Positions 7,611-16,870 of a stretch of 64,000 nucleotides of DNA are shown in pieces. The notes below the pieces were generated by a model. That model saw only the letters and a list, made by a program, of their open reading frames with translations, did not search any database and was not told the origin of the DNA. The stretch spans positions 1-64,000 of the forward strand of contig UQFS01000009.1 in NCBI GenBank assembly GCA_900540375.1, given 5' to 3'. Source of the DNA: an uncultured Prevotella sp. (GTDB taxonomy: Bacteria; Bacteroidota; Bacteroidia; Bacteroidales; Bacteroidaceae). How positions within the stretch are numbered: the first letter of the stretch is position 1; each line of letters begins with the position of its first letter. The translations under genes and the position numbers were made by a program.

Positions 7611-9146
7611 ATGATAGGTATCATCATTACTGCTGTTGTCGCCCTGACATTGGGCGCGCTGGTCGGATTTTATTACTTCCGCCATATTGCGAAAGGTAAA
7701 TATAACGAGATCTTGGATGCTGCTCAGAAGGATGCAGACGTGATCAAAGAGAAAAAGCTCCTTGAGGTGAAGGAGAAGTTCCTGAATAAGAAAAGTGAGT
7801 TGGAGAAGGAGGTGCAGTTGCGCAACCAAAAGATCCAGCAGAACGAGAACCGTCTGAAACAGCGCGAGATCTCCCTTAACCAGAGACAGGAGGAGTTGCA
7901 ACGCCGCAAGCAGGAGGTGGAACAAGGTCAGGTACGCATTGACAACGAGAAGAAGATCATCACACAGCGCCAGGCTGAGCTCGAGAAGATGCAGGATCAC
8001 GAGCGTGCCAAACTTGAGGAACTCTCCGGACTCTCTGCCGAGGAAGCCAAGAAGCGCCTTGTGGAGAGCATGAAGGATAAAGCCAAGATGGACGCAGCAG
8101 GCTATGTCAATGAGATCATGGACCAGGCTAAGTTAGACGCCAATATGAAGGCTAAGAAAATCGTTATCCAGACTATCCAGCGAGTAGCCACAGAGACGGC
8201 CATCGAGAACTCTGTCAGTGTCTTCCATATCGACAACGACGAGGTCAAAGGACGTATCATCGGCCGTGAGGGTCGCAATATCCGTGCCCTTGAAGCTGCC
8301 ACCGGCGTGGAGATCGTTGTCGACGATACGCCTGAGAGCATTGTCATTTCTGCCTTTGATCCTATCCGTCGTGAGGTTTGCCGTCTGGCGCTTCACCAGC
8401 TCGTCGCCGACGGACGTATCCATCCCGCACGCATCGAGGAAGTCGTGACAAAAGTGAAGAAGCAACTCGACAACGAGATTATTGAGACTGGAAAGCGCAC
8501 GGTGATCGACTTGGGTATCCACGGACTTCATCCCGAACTGGTGCGTATCATCGGTAAGATGAAGTACCGCTCATCCTACGGACAGAATCTGTTGCAGCAC
8601 GCCCGCGAGACGGCTAACCTCTGCTCCGTTATGGCTGCCGAGCTTGGGCTCAATCCCAAGAAGGCAAAACGTGCTGGTCTGCTCCACGACATTGGCAAGG
8701 TGCCTGACGAGGAGAGCGAGTTGCCCCATGCTCTCTTAGGCGCTAAGATGGCTGAGAAATACAAAGAGAAGCCCGATATCGTAAACGCTATCGCTGCTCA
8801 CCACGACGAGGTGGAGATGCAGACGCTGCTGGCTCCTATCGTGCAGGTGTGCGATGCTATCTCCGGTGCCCGCCCCGGTGCCCGTCGCGAGATTGTAGAG
8901 GCCTATATCAAGCGTCTCAACGATTTGGAAGCCATCGCCATGAGCTATCCAGGCGTGACGAAGACCTACGCCATCCAGGCCGGTCGTGAGCTCCGCGTCA
9001 TCGTCGGCGCTGACAAGATGAACGATGAGGACAGCACAAAACTCAGCAATGAGATTGCAGAGAAGATCCAAAACGAGATGACTTATCCCGGTCAGGTGAA
9101 GATCACCGTCATTCGCGAGACACGTAGTGTTGCCTATGCCAAGTAA
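7611..9146 (+). CDS. rny: Ribonuclease Y
   Basis: A membrane-anchored endoribonuclease that starts decay of many mRNAs. Domains: TM helix (2-22, IIITAVVALTLGALVGFYYF), long coiled coil (about 30-190), KH domain with GRIIGREGRNIRALE (about 205-225), and HD domain with GLLHDIGKVPDEE, in which His-Asp is the metal site, and AIAAHHDEVE. Full family length (511 residues). It is the last gene of the operon and is followed by a clear hairpin terminator. Confidence 0.97.
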   Translation: MIGIIITAVVALTLGALVGFYYFRHIAKGKYNEILDAAQKDADVIKEKKLLEVKEKFLNKKSELEKEVQLRNQKIQQNENRLKQREISLNQRQEELQRRKQEVEQGQVRIDNEKKIITQRQAELEKMQDHERAKLEELSGLSAEEAKKRLVESMKDKAKMDAAGYVNEIMDQAKLDANMKAKKIVIQTIQRVATETAIENSVSVFHIDNDEVKGRIIGREGRNIRALEAATGVEIVVDDTPESIVISAFDPIRREVCRLALHQLVADGRIHPARIEEVVTKVKKQLDNEIIETGKRTVIDLGIHGLHPELVRIIGKMKYRSSYGQNLLQHARETANLCSVMAAELGLNPKKAKRAGLLHDIGKVPDEESELPHALLGAKMAEKYKEKPDIVNAIAAHHDEVEMQTLLAPIVQVCDAISGARPGARREIVEAYIKRLNDLEAIAMSYPGVTKTYAIQAGRELRVIVGADKMNDEDSTKLSNEIAEKIQNEMTYPGQVKITVIRETRSVAYAK

Positions 9147-9169
9147 TCATCATCGATAAAACATATAAG

Positions 9170-9219
9170 CCTGCTATTGGCTCCAGAGAACATTCTGAAG
9201 CTAATGCAGGTCTTTTTTT
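9170..9219 (+). terminator. Intrinsic terminator after rny
   Basis: Hairpin beginning CCTGC (9170) and closing GCAGG (9206-9210), with a bulge and one G-T pair, followed by seven T (9213-9219). Confidence 0.85.
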
Positions 9220-9231
9220 ATTTCTTCAATC

Positions 9232-9822
9232 ATGGAACATCCTAAAGTAGCCGTTATCAATGAGGACACGCTTGCCCTGATCGGCATGAAGACATTGCTC
9301 GATCAGGTCATGCCGATTATGGAGACGCATACGTTTAATTCTTTGGAGGAACTGCAGCGAAGCGACGAGGGTGGCTTTGTTCATTTCTTCGTCTCACAGG
9401 CTGTGCTGCTCAACAACCGCGACTATTTCGTGCAGCGGAGGCATCAGACCATCGTCTTCACACCTACTGAAGACGCTGCCGCACAGCCGTCGGGTTTTCA
9501 TTGCATTTGTTACCATCAGTCCGAAAAGTTGTTGGTCAGACAGCTGTTGGCATTGGAACAGTATGCTCATGGCCACGGCCAACATCTGCCGGTGCAGTCT
9601 GCACCTGCCATAGAGAAGAAATTATCCAAACGGGAAATTGACGTGCTCAGACTCATCGTCAAGGGCTATATCAATAAGGAGATAGCCGACAAACTTAATA
9701 TTGGGTTGACCACCGTCATCACACACCGCAAAAATATCGTCGCCAAGCTTGGCCGACGTAGCGTGTCGGCCTTGACCATCTATGCTGTCATACACGGATA
9801 TGTCGATGTCAACAGCATTTAA
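9232..9822 (+). CDS. LuxR-type regulator with a degenerate receiver
   Basis: A 196-residue transcription factor. The C-terminal LuxR/GerE helix-turn-helix spans about 128-190 (KLSKREIDVLRLIVKGYINK, then EIADKLNIGLTTVITHRKNI). The N-terminal 110 residues have the length and strand pattern of a response-regulator receiver (VAVINEDTLALIGMKTLL), but the usual phospho-acceptor Asp and the pair of acidic residues are not evident. It may respond to a protein partner rather than to phosphorylation. No sensor kinase is adjacent. The start codon lies only 12 bp after the T-run of the rny terminator. Confidence 0.88.
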   Translation: MEHPKVAVINEDTLALIGMKTLLDQVMPIMETHTFNSLEELQRSDEGGFVHFFVSQAVLLNNRDYFVQRRHQTIVFTPTEDAAAQPSGFHCICYHQSEKLLVRQLLALEQYAHGHGQHLPVQSAPAIEKKLSKREIDVLRLIVKGYINKEIADKLNIGLTTVITHRKNIVAKLGRRSVSALTIYAVIHGYVDVNSI

Positions 9823-9906
9823 GAAAAGTAAAAAGGTAGAAAAGCAAAAGGATAAAAAGGTAAAAGGGGATAACGAATAGGATGCTGGTGGGCAAGAGAA
9901 AGGAGG

Positions 9907-11247
9907 TTACAGAAACTTTGCCAGCAGATGGGCGAACCAGCCGCGGAACTTCTGCCAAGGCGTACGCCAGGCATCCCAGACTTCTTCCGTCAGCCGGAAA
10001 GAGTCTTTCTTCTCAGAGTTGAACAGTTGTATCAACTCGTTTGTTGTGCACGGATCGATGATCACGGCGTTTTCCTCATAGTCCCAGGCCAGGCTCCTGG
10101 CGTTGAGGTTGGCGGAGCCCACCGTACAGAAGTGGCCGTCAACCATGATGATCTTGGTGTGATGAAAGCCGGGCTTGTATATCCACACCGTGCAGCCATG
10201 CTTCATCAGTTGGTGAGCATTGTAGAACCCGCAGTCCGGTGTTAATGGGATATCGCTTTTCACGCTGAGCATGATTTCCACTTTTACGCCACGCTTAGCA
10301 GCGTTTTTCAGTGCTTTCTTGATTTTGTGGTTCAGTGTGAAGTAAGGGTTGATGATCATGATGCTGTCATGCGCATCGTTGATGGCGTGGGTGTAGAACT
10401 CCCGTATGATTTTGTTTGTCGTGTGCGGCTCCCGGTTGATAATGCCGACCATTTTACCTCCGGCCGTGCCGCATGTGTCGCGCTTCAGCCCATGGAAGTA
10501 GCTCACGTCGCCCAGTCCGCGATAGTATTGTGGGCCATGGATGTTTTGCCCCGTCACTTTGTTCCATGTGCGCAGGAAGATCGTCTGGAGGGTGTTGACC
10601 TCAGTGCCCTCAATACGGCAGTGCATGTCGTGCCATGAGCCCACCTTATCCGTGCCTTTGATGTAGTAGTCCGCCACGTTCATTCCGCCAGTGTAGGCAA
10701 TTCTTCCATCGATGACCACGATCTTTCTGTGGTCGCGCGACCAGACATGGTTGACCCAAGGAAAGCGAACCGGATCAAACTCATAGATCTCGATGCCTTC
10801 CTCCCGTAGCTTCTTGATATGCTTGCGGCGAAGGGGACGGTTGTTGCTGTCATTGCCAAAGCCGTCGAACATGACTCTGACCTCTACACCCTGTGCTGCT
10901 TTCTCGGCAAGTATGTCGAAAAGACAACGGGCAATGGAGTCATTCCGGAAGTTGAAATACTCCAGATGAACGGAAGAGCGTGCCTGTCTGATGGCCTTAA
11001 ACAGATCGTCGAATTTCTCCTGTCCGGTCATCAGCAGCGTCACGCTGTTGTCGTGGGAGAAGGATATACCGTCTTCTCTCAGTTGGCTGACCAGCATCGA
11101 GTCGCTGCGCTGGCTCTCGGGCTGGGGCATATAGCTTTGGGCATGACAGGGCGCTATGCCTGTCAATATGAGACACACTAATACCTTAAAGGATAATTCT
11201 CTCAAAATGATACAAGTAACTAATACTAAAACTCTTATAGTGAACAC
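9907..11247 (-). CDS. Phospholipase D-type cardiolipin synthase
   Basis: A 446-residue protein with two HKD motifs: HRKIVVID within SRDHRKIVVIDGRIAYTGG, and HTKIIMVDGHFCTVGSANLN. Both catalytic His, Lys and Asp sets are complete. The N-terminus contains a hydrophobic segment resembling a signal peptide (VLVCLILTGIAPCHAQ) rather than the two TM helices of classical ClsA, so the enzyme may be periplasmic or membrane-anchored. It lies 48 bp after kdsD, so it is probably the third gene of an envelope operon kdsA-kdsD-cls. The start is uncertain: no nearer ATG fits better. Substrate (phosphatidylglycerol) is inferred from the family. Confidence 0.85.
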   Translation of the reverse strand: MFTIRVLVLVTCIILRELSFKVLVCLILTGIAPCHAQSYMPQPESQRSDSMLVSQLREDGISFSHDNSVTLLMTGQEKFDDLFKAIRQARSSVHLEYFNFRNDSIARCLFDILAEKAAQGVEVRVMFDGFGNDSNNRPLRRKHIKKLREEGIEIYEFDPVRFPWVNHVWSRDHRKIVVIDGRIAYTGGMNVADYYIKGTDKVGSWHDMHCRIEGTEVNTLQTIFLRTWNKVTGQNIHGPQYYRGLGDVSYFHGLKRDTCGTAGGKMVGIINREPHTTNKIIREFYTHAINDAHDSIMIINPYFTLNHKIKKALKNAAKRGVKVEIMLSVKSDIPLTPDCGFYNAHQLMKHGCTVWIYKPGFHHTKIIMVDGHFCTVGSANLNARSLAWDYEENAVIIDPCTTNELIQLFNSEKKDSFRLTEEVWDAWRTPWQKFRGWFAHLLAKFL

Positions 11248-11295
11248 GGACTCTCGTCGAGCCAGCGGTTTCCCGCTCGATGGTTCCTAATCTCC

Positions 11296-12309
11296 TTACT
11301 GGTTAAGCAACGAAGCGGCGTAGGAGTCGACGATACCTAAGAGATGCTTTTCTCTGTCGCAGACGAGCACCGAATGAATCTTGTACTGATGCATGACGCG
11401 CAGTATCTCGGTCACCTTTGTCGATGGTGAGACGATCTTCGGCGTACGTGTCATGATCTCGCTCACCGTGTGGTCAAAGAAGCGGGCCTGCCACTTCTCC
11501 ATGGCCCTGCGTATATCGCCGTCGGTGATCAGTCCGACGACACGGTTGTCGCTGTCGAGTGACACGCCCATGCCCAGTTTGCCTTTCGAGACATCGATAA
11601 TGGCTTTGCCGAGATTCATGTCTTCGGGGATGATCGGGAGCTCTTCTGTGCGCATGACATCCTCGGCCTTGGTCAGTAGGCGCTTGCCCAACTCACCGCC
11701 CGGGTGGAACTGTGCGAAGTCGCGGGGACGGAAGTCACGCACCTGCATCAGCGCGATGGCCAAAGCGTCGCCCATAGCCAGTGCCGCAGTCGTGGAGGAC
11801 GTGGGCGCAAGGTTCAGTGGACACGCCTCATGATCAACAAACACTTTGATGTGGATTGCTGAATATTTGGCTAACAATGATTCGGGATTGCGGCTCATGC
11901 CGATGATGGGGACGTGCATGTGCAGCAGGATCGGAACGAAGCGCAACAGCTCGTCGGTCTGACCGGAATTACTGATGGCCAGCACGATGTCGTCCGGCGT
12001 CATCACGCCGAGATCGCCGTGGTAGGCATCAAGAGGATTGATGAAAAAGGCCGGTGTGCCCGTTGAGGACAGGGTGGCGGCAATCTTGGCACCGATATTT
12101 CCGCTTTTCCCGACTCCCGTGACAATGATCTTGCCACGGCAACAATACATCATATCGACGGCCTTCTCAAAGTTCTCATCGAGCTGGGGGATAAGATCGA
12201 GGATGGCCTGAGCCTCTTCACGCAGACAGCGTTCAGCATATTCTCTGGTATGATGCAGTCGCTCTTCTGGTGTGGTTCTTACTTTTTCTGTTTTTATCTC
12301 TTTTTTCAT
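11296..12309 (-). CDS. kdsD: Arabinose-5-phosphate isomerase (KdsD/KpsF)
   Basis: Interconverts ribulose-5-phosphate and arabinose-5-phosphate, the precursor of the LPS sugar Kdo. It has an N-terminal SIS domain (about 45-185: GKIIVTGVGKSGNIGAKIAA, DDIVLAISNSGQTDELL) and two C-terminal CBS domains (VMRTEELPII and IMTRTPKIVS). Length 337 is normal for the family. It follows kdsA by 48 bp, and the two enzymes act consecutively in Kdo synthesis, which supports both calls. Confidence 0.94.
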   Translation of the reverse strand: MKKEIKTEKVRTTPEERLHHTREYAERCLREEAQAILDLIPQLDENFEKAVDMMYCCRGKIIVTGVGKSGNIGAKIAATLSSTGTPAFFINPLDAYHGDLGVMTPDDIVLAISNSGQTDELLRFVPILLHMHVPIIGMSRNPESLLAKYSAIHIKVFVDHEACPLNLAPTSSTTAALAMGDALAIALMQVRDFRPRDFAQFHPGGELGKRLLTKAEDVMRTEELPIIPEDMNLGKAIIDVSKGKLGMGVSLDSDNRVVGLITDGDIRRAMEKWQARFFDHTVSEIMTRTPKIVSPSTKVTEILRVMHQYKIHSVLVCDREKHLLGIVDSYAASLLNQ

Positions 12310-12357
12310 CTGTTGTTCTCCTCTGAATGATGGTGGTGCTTTGTGACCTTAGCTTGC

Positions 12358-13116
12358 TTATTTCAAAAGCGGCAGAAGGGTCGCTTCGAGCTTTTCCAGT
12401 TCGATCATGTTGGCCGCATCCGACAGCCCCTTGTCGGGGTCAGGGTGTGTCTCGAAGAAATAGCCGGTGGCACCGAAGGCCTTTGCCGCAAGCGCCATGC
12501 TGGGTACAAACTTGCGGTCGCCGATGGTCTTGCCGTCTCCGGCCGAAGGGCGCTGCACGCTGTGGGTGCAGTCCATGATCACTGTGGGCACGATGTCGCG
12601 CATGTCGGCTATATTGCGGAAGTCCACGACAAGATTGTTATATCCAAAACAATTACCACGCTCGGTAAGCCATACCTCTTTGGCACCGCTGTCCCACGCT
12701 TTCTCTACAGGGTAGCGCATGTCATGTCCCGAAAGAAATTGCGCCTTCTTGATGTTGACGACGCGTCCTGTCTTGGCAGCTGCTACGAGCAGGTCGGTCT
12801 GCCGGCAGAGAAAGGCGGGAATCTGGAGTACGTCGCACACCTCGCCGGCCGGCTCAGCTTGCCAAGCCTCGTGGATGTCGGTAGTGATTCTCAACTGATA
12901 TTTGTGCTTCACATCAGCCAGCATCTCCAGGCCGCGCTCCAGTCCGGGGCCACGAAAAGAGTGGAGTGAGGTGCGGTTGGCCTTATCAAATGAGGCCTTG
13001 AAGATGATGTCAATGTCGTATTTGGAATTGAGCCTGACAAGCTCCTGCGCTACGGTGTCGAGCAAAGCGGCAGACTCGATGACACAAGGTCCGGCAATGA
13101 CTACGGGTTTTTGCAT
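12358..13116 (-). CDS. kdsA: 3-deoxy-8-phosphooctulonate (Kdo-8-P) synthase
   Basis: Condenses phosphoenolpyruvate with arabinose-5-phosphate. The N-terminus reads VVIAGPCVIES, and the family motifs DIIFKASFDKANRTS, FRGPGL and the TDIHE strand are present. The start MQKPVVIAG at 13116 is chosen because a promoter -7 box covers the upstream in-frame ATG at 13146. The resulting 252 residues are slightly short of the usual 260-280, but the N-terminal strand is intact. First gene of kdsA-kdsD-cls. Confidence 0.94.
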   Translation of the reverse strand: MQKPVVIAGPCVIESAALLDTVAQELVRLNSKYDIDIIFKASFDKANRTSLHSFRGPGLERGLEMLADVKHKYQLRITTDIHEAWQAEPAGEVCDVLQIPAFLCRQTDLLVAAAKTGRVVNIKKAQFLSGHDMRYPVEKAWDSGAKEVWLTERGNCFGYNNLVVDFRNIADMRDIVPTVIMDCTHSVQRPSAGDGKTIGDRKFVPSMALAAKAFGATGYFFETHPDPDKGLSDAANMIELEKLEATLLPLLK

Positions 13117-13143
13117 GATCAATTGTCTTTGACTAAAACTATG

Positions 13144-13175
13144 CAAAGTTACTAAGTTTTATCTGAAAGACCAAA
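13144..13175 (-). promoter_or_regulatory. kdsA operon promoter
   Basis: Minus strand TTTG (13175-13172), 20 bp, TAACTTTG (13151-13144). Full consensus match; the predicted transcript start near 13138 precedes the ATG at 13116. Confidence 0.8.
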
Positions 13176-13785
13176 TTTATAGGTTGAATAACCTTATAAT
13201 AATATGAAGCTATTTCCGTATTGTTGAAATAACTGACAAAAAAACGGCGTTTTTTTGCCGTTTTTTGCCAGAAAGAGTGCCTTTGGGCCGTTTTTTCGCG
13301 ATTTTCGCTAATTTCTCCAATCGGTTAAAAATCAGCTACTTGTGTTTTCTTGACAGTTGGGTACTTGTGTCAACAAGGTACTTTGATGAAAAATTCTCTA
13401 GAGAATTTTTCATCATCATGCCTATTTGACCTTGTAAAACTACCGAGATGAGCGTGTAAAATGGCTTTTCTGTATTGCTAACTCACTTTTTTGTGATTGA
13501 AACGCTTGTTTTTTGTGTCTTTCAAGCGGGAAAGATGTGGTTTGGGCGAAGCTTTTCTCTATAGAATGAAAGATTAGGTTGAAGGTTGTTTGTCAACAAT
13601 TTTGGGGGAATAGCGAGCAGCAGTCTCTTTTCGTCGCCTTTTTGTCTTTCATCGGCATCTGCCTTTAGGAAGTAACAGGTTAGAGTCATATGGAGAAACG
13701 GCTTCGAGTTGGTGAAAGCACGGGGGGTACAATTGGAAATAGTGATAACATTGTTGTTTTCAATTCCCTGCGATGGGTGCCGGAA
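13176..13785. repeat. Long intergenic region rich in palindromes
   Basis: About 600 bp between the kdsA promoter and the MutS-like gene, without a supported gene. It holds an A/T-rich hairpin with a 10-bp stem (13239-13248 and 13257-13266; core AAAAAACGGC), an imperfect palindrome around GTACTTGTGTCAACAAGGTAC, and a perfect 32-bp palindrome at 13384-13415 centred on CTAG. T-rich tracts follow. The density of symmetric elements suggests a mobile or REP-like intergenic unit rather than a promoter region. Confidence 0.55.
13384..13415. repeat. Perfect 32-bp palindrome
   Basis: Each 14-bp arm (TGATGAAAAATTCT on the left) is the exact complement of the other, with CTAG at the centre. No T-run follows, so it is not a typical terminator. 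It could be a dimeric protein site or part of a dispersed repeat. Confidence 0.85.
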
Positions 13786-15612
13786 CTAATTAGATTCTTC
13801 AGCGATCATCTTCTTGAGTAGATAGGTGGCATTCTGGTTTTTGGCGATGCCGGGCGTGATGCGATAGTCATAGGAGACCTGCTCACCGATGGAGATCTCG
13901 AAGCAATAGTTGTGGAAGCGGTCGCCATGGTTCTCGGCCATCTGCGAGAGTTCGAGGTCGTGGGTGGCGATGATTGCCGTCACATTGTGCTGAGAGAGAT
14001 ATTCCAGAAAGATCTGCGAGCCGCGGAGCTTGTCCTTTGAGTTGGTGCCACGGAGTATTTCGTCGAGGATGACCAGCGTGGGCGTGTCATCGAGCACGCC
14101 GATGAGCTGTTTGAGCCGGAGCAGTTCCGCGTTGAAGTAAGAGATGCCGTGGGTCAGGTCGTCGCTCGTCCTCATGCCCGTGAACAGTCGGCAGGGCGAG
14201 AGCTTCAGGCTCTCGGCATAGACCGGCAGACCTGCCATGGCCATGACCCGGCAGATGCCCACCGTCCTGAGATAGGTACTTTTTCCGGCCATGTTGGCTC
14301 CCGTGATGATATAGAAGTTGCGGTCCTGGAGCACGGCATCGTTGGCGACAGCTTTCATGCCCAAGAAGGGATGGCGCAGCCCCTTACCCTCAAAGACCAT
14401 AGACGGCGTGTCGACGAACGTTGGCCACGTAGTGCCCGGTTCGTTTTGACGGTAAGAGGCGAGGGAGACCAGCGCGTCAAGCATGCTCACCGACTGGATG
14501 AGCGCTTCGAAGTCGGCACTGCTCTGCTGCCACAACTTGAAGCGCCTGACAATATTCAGGTCGATCAGCGCAAACACATTAAAGAGCAGGATACCTGCCT
14601 CATTGTTTCTGTTGTCGATGTCCTGGAGTATCTGCTCCATCTCAGCGAGGCTCGCTGCCTGTTGTCGCAAGGAAGCCTGCAACGTTTTGTTCACCTCTTC
14701 GTGAAACTCTTCTACGCGGGTGAGCCGGATGATACGGTCAAGACCCTCTGACAGTGTGTGGATGTTTTGCAAAGTCATCATGATGTGTCGGACGCTGTTT
14801 CCGGGAAAGATGATTGCCAAAAGCAAGTGGGCCGTGCCCCATGCGATAGGAATGGTGGCAGAGACCATGCCGGTCACAGATGCTATGATCGACAGATAGA
14901 AGCCGGTGAGCAAAACGCCTCTCAAGGCTTGTAGCCACTGGGGGGAGCAACGCTTGGGCAGTGGCAGGGCGTGTGCCGCCGTGAGTGCGTCAGCGAGCCA
15001 GTCGGTGCGCAGCAGTCTCTCCTCGGCCTTGTCGCTGCACTGTCCCGCTGCTTTGACGCTCATGAGGAAGTCGTCGTGGCGGGCGAGCTCCTCCACGGCT
15101 TTCCGTCTCTGTCCGATGCTTGCGATGAAGTCTTTGTGGTTCCCGTCTGTCATCTCTTCTGTCAGCCACTGTGCGAGCAGGTTGCGGCCACCGACGGTGA
15201 CGGCGCGGCAGACATGCTGGAAGAGCGAGTCCTTGCCAAAAAGATCCAGGTCGAAGGAAAAGGGATGGGAGGGATTGATATAGTCCTTTCCCTCGTCGAA
15301 GCAACTATGGTCGCCATGGAAGTAACTGATCTCGCGCTGGTAGGCCGCTGCCAGCCTTTGCTGCCGTTCGATGTTGCGACTGTTGCGACCGTCTGTACGG
15401 CGGAGCAGCAGATAGCCGGCGAAGAGCACAGCTGCCAAGAGGGCGTACAAGGCGGCCGGCTGATAGGTAATTGCGCAGGCCACCATGCCGAGGGCTGCGA
15501 GAAACATGCCGATCTGCGCCACGGTGAACCATTGGCTCTTGTGTCGGAGACGGGTCAGCTGTTGTTGCAAGTGAGCGGTGTGCTGCTCTAAATCTTGGAG
15601 ACGGTTGGTCAT
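13786..15612 (-). CDS. Membrane-associated MutS-family ATPase
   Basis: A 608-residue MutS homologue. The C-terminal ATPase is complete: Walker A GANMAGKSTYLRT, Walker B LVILDEILRGTN, and the following IIATHDLELS. It lacks the N-terminal mismatch-binding domain and has two pairs of hydrophobic helices: about 40-85 (AQIGMFLAALGMVACAITY and neighbours) and about 225-270 (VLLTGFYLSIIASVTGMVSA). It is therefore not the mismatch-repair MutS but a member of the membrane MutS-like group common in Bacteroidetes, of unknown role. An N-terminal coiled coil precedes TM1. Confidence 0.88.
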   Translation of the reverse strand: MTNRLQDLEQHTAHLQQQLTRLRHKSQWFTVAQIGMFLAALGMVACAITYQPAALYALLAAVLFAGYLLLRRTDGRNSRNIERQQRLAAAYQREISYFHGDHSCFDEGKDYINPSHPFSFDLDLFGKDSLFQHVCRAVTVGGRNLLAQWLTEEMTDGNHKDFIASIGQRRKAVEELARHDDFLMSVKAAGQCSDKAEERLLRTDWLADALTAAHALPLPKRCSPQWLQALRGVLLTGFYLSIIASVTGMVSATIPIAWGTAHLLLAIIFPGNSVRHIMMTLQNIHTLSEGLDRIIRLTRVEEFHEEVNKTLQASLRQQAASLAEMEQILQDIDNRNNEAGILLFNVFALIDLNIVRRFKLWQQSSADFEALIQSVSMLDALVSLASYRQNEPGTTWPTFVDTPSMVFEGKGLRHPFLGMKAVANDAVLQDRNFYIITGANMAGKSTYLRTVGICRVMAMAGLPVYAESLKLSPCRLFTGMRTSDDLTHGISYFNAELLRLKQLIGVLDDTPTLVILDEILRGTNSKDKLRGSQIFLEYLSQHNVTAIIATHDLELSQMAENHGDRFHNYCFEISIGEQVSYDYRITPGIAKNQNATYLLKKMIAEESN

Positions 15613-15640
15613 AACGGGGGAAACGGGTTAGAGGTGAGAC

Positions 15641-15697
15641 AAAAGAAAAAGCACACCGGGAAAGGGGCTCTTTGCGAAACCTGCCTTTCGGGTGTGC
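15641..15697 (-). terminator. Terminator after pheS
   Basis: Stem GCACACC / GGTGTGC (15651-15657 with 15691-15697), extended imperfectly inwards. On the minus strand it is followed by TTTTTCTTTT (15650-15641). Confidence 0.75.
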
Positions 15698-15725
15698 CTA
15701 CTATATAATGGGTATATGATGAAGC

Positions 15726-16763
15726 TTAGAAAGCGTTTTGGAACTCTTCGAGGAATCGCTTGTCATTCTCGGAGAAGAGGCGCAGGTCGTTGACACGGTA
15801 TTTCAGGTTGGTGATGCGCTCCACGCCCATGCCGAAGGCATAGCCGGTGTAGACATCCGGGTCGATGCCGCAGGCAGCGAGGTCGTGCGGGTCGACCATG
15901 CCGCAGCCGAGGATCTCTACCCATCCCGTGTGTTTGCAGAAGTTGCAGCCCTTTCCGCCGCAGATGTTGCAGGAGATATCCATCTCGGCACTCGGCTCGG
16001 TGAAGGGGAAGTAAGACGGGCGCAGGCGGATCTTCGTGTCGGGCCCAAACATCTCGCGGGCGAAGGTCAGCAGCACCTGCTTGAGGTCGGTGAAGCTCAC
16101 GCCCTTGTCGACATAGAGTCCTTCAACCTGATGGAAGAAGCAGTGGGCGCGTGCCGAGATGGCCTCGTTGCGGTAGACACGTCCCGGGCAGAGCACGCGG
16201 ATAGGCGGCTCGTGAGTTTCCATATAATGCGCCTCATCGCCGGAGGTATGAGAGCGCAGCACCACGTTCTTGGTCACGTCGCTCTTGTCCTGCGAGATAA
16301 AGAAGGTATCCTGCATGTCGCGTGCGGGATGGTCAGCGGCAAAATTCAGCATGGTGAACACGTGCTTGTCGTCGTCGATCTCGGGACCGTGGTAGAGCGT
16401 GAAGCCCATGCGCTGGAAGATGTCGATGATCTGATTCTTGACAATGGTCAGGGGATGACGGGTGCCCAAGGCGATCGGGTAGGGCGTGCGTGTCAAGTCC
16501 TCGTGGTTGTCGCCGGTATCGGTAGAGGCGACCTGCTCGCGCAGAGAGTTGATCTTGTCCTGAGCGACTTTTTTCAACTCGTTGATCTTGATGCCTACGG
16601 CTTTTTTCTGGTCTGCGGCCACGTTACGGAAGTCTGCCATGACGGCATTGATCTCACCTTTCTTGCTCAAGTACTTGAGTCGGAGTTGCTCGATGTCGTC
16701 TGCGTTCTTAGCAGAGAGCTGAGATACTTCTTTTAGAAGTTGATCTATCTTGTCTAGTATCAT
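15726..16763 (-). CDS. pheS: Phenylalanine-tRNA ligase alpha subunit
   Basis: Class II aminoacyl-tRNA synthetase subunit that activates phenylalanine. It has an N-terminal coiled coil (1-90), then motif 2 around FFHQVEGLYVDKGVSFTDLK and motif 3 MGVERITNLKYRVNDLR. The phenylalanine pocket segments (FTEPSAEMD) are intact. Length 345 is normal. A -7 box TACCTTTG lies 28 bp upstream. The beta subunit gene pheT is not adjacent, as is common in Bacteroidetes. Confidence 0.96.
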   Translation of the reverse strand: MILDKIDQLLKEVSQLSAKNADDIEQLRLKYLSKKGEINAVMADFRNVAADQKKAVGIKINELKKVAQDKINSLREQVASTDTGDNHEDLTRTPYPIALGTRHPLTIVKNQIIDIFQRMGFTLYHGPEIDDDKHVFTMLNFAADHPARDMQDTFFISQDKSDVTKNVVLRSHTSGDEAHYMETHEPPIRVLCPGRVYRNEAISARAHCFFHQVEGLYVDKGVSFTDLKQVLLTFAREMFGPDTKIRLRPSYFPFTEPSAEMDISCNICGGKGCNFCKHTGWVEILGCGMVDPHDLAACGIDPDVYTGYAFGMGVERITNLKYRVNDLRLFSENDKRFLEEFQNAF

Positions 16764-16790
16764 CGTCTGTAAATTTTATCTTTCTGACTG

Positions 16791-16798
16791 CAAAGGTA
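16791..16798 (-). promoter_or_regulatory. Probable -7 box for pheS
   Basis: TACCTTTG on the minus strand. No matching TTTG was found at the normal distance. Confidence 0.5.
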
Positions 16799-16841
16799 CT
16801 AATTTTATTGGAAAAATACATCTTATATAAAAAATAATATG

Positions 16842-16849
16842 TAATTTTG
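16842..16849 (+). promoter_or_regulatory. Probable -7 box for the DUF4348 lipoprotein gene
   Basis: TAATTTTG, divergent from the pheS box. It rules out the in-frame ATG at 16847, which overlaps it. No good -33 element is visible. Confidence 0.5.
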
Positions 16850-16870
16850 CCAAAGCTTATGAATGATTTT

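Noticed and set aside
9823..9906. Purine-rich AAAAGGTA-type repeats between the LuxR gene and cls.
   Set aside because: Low-complexity sequence with no consistent period and no associated gene.
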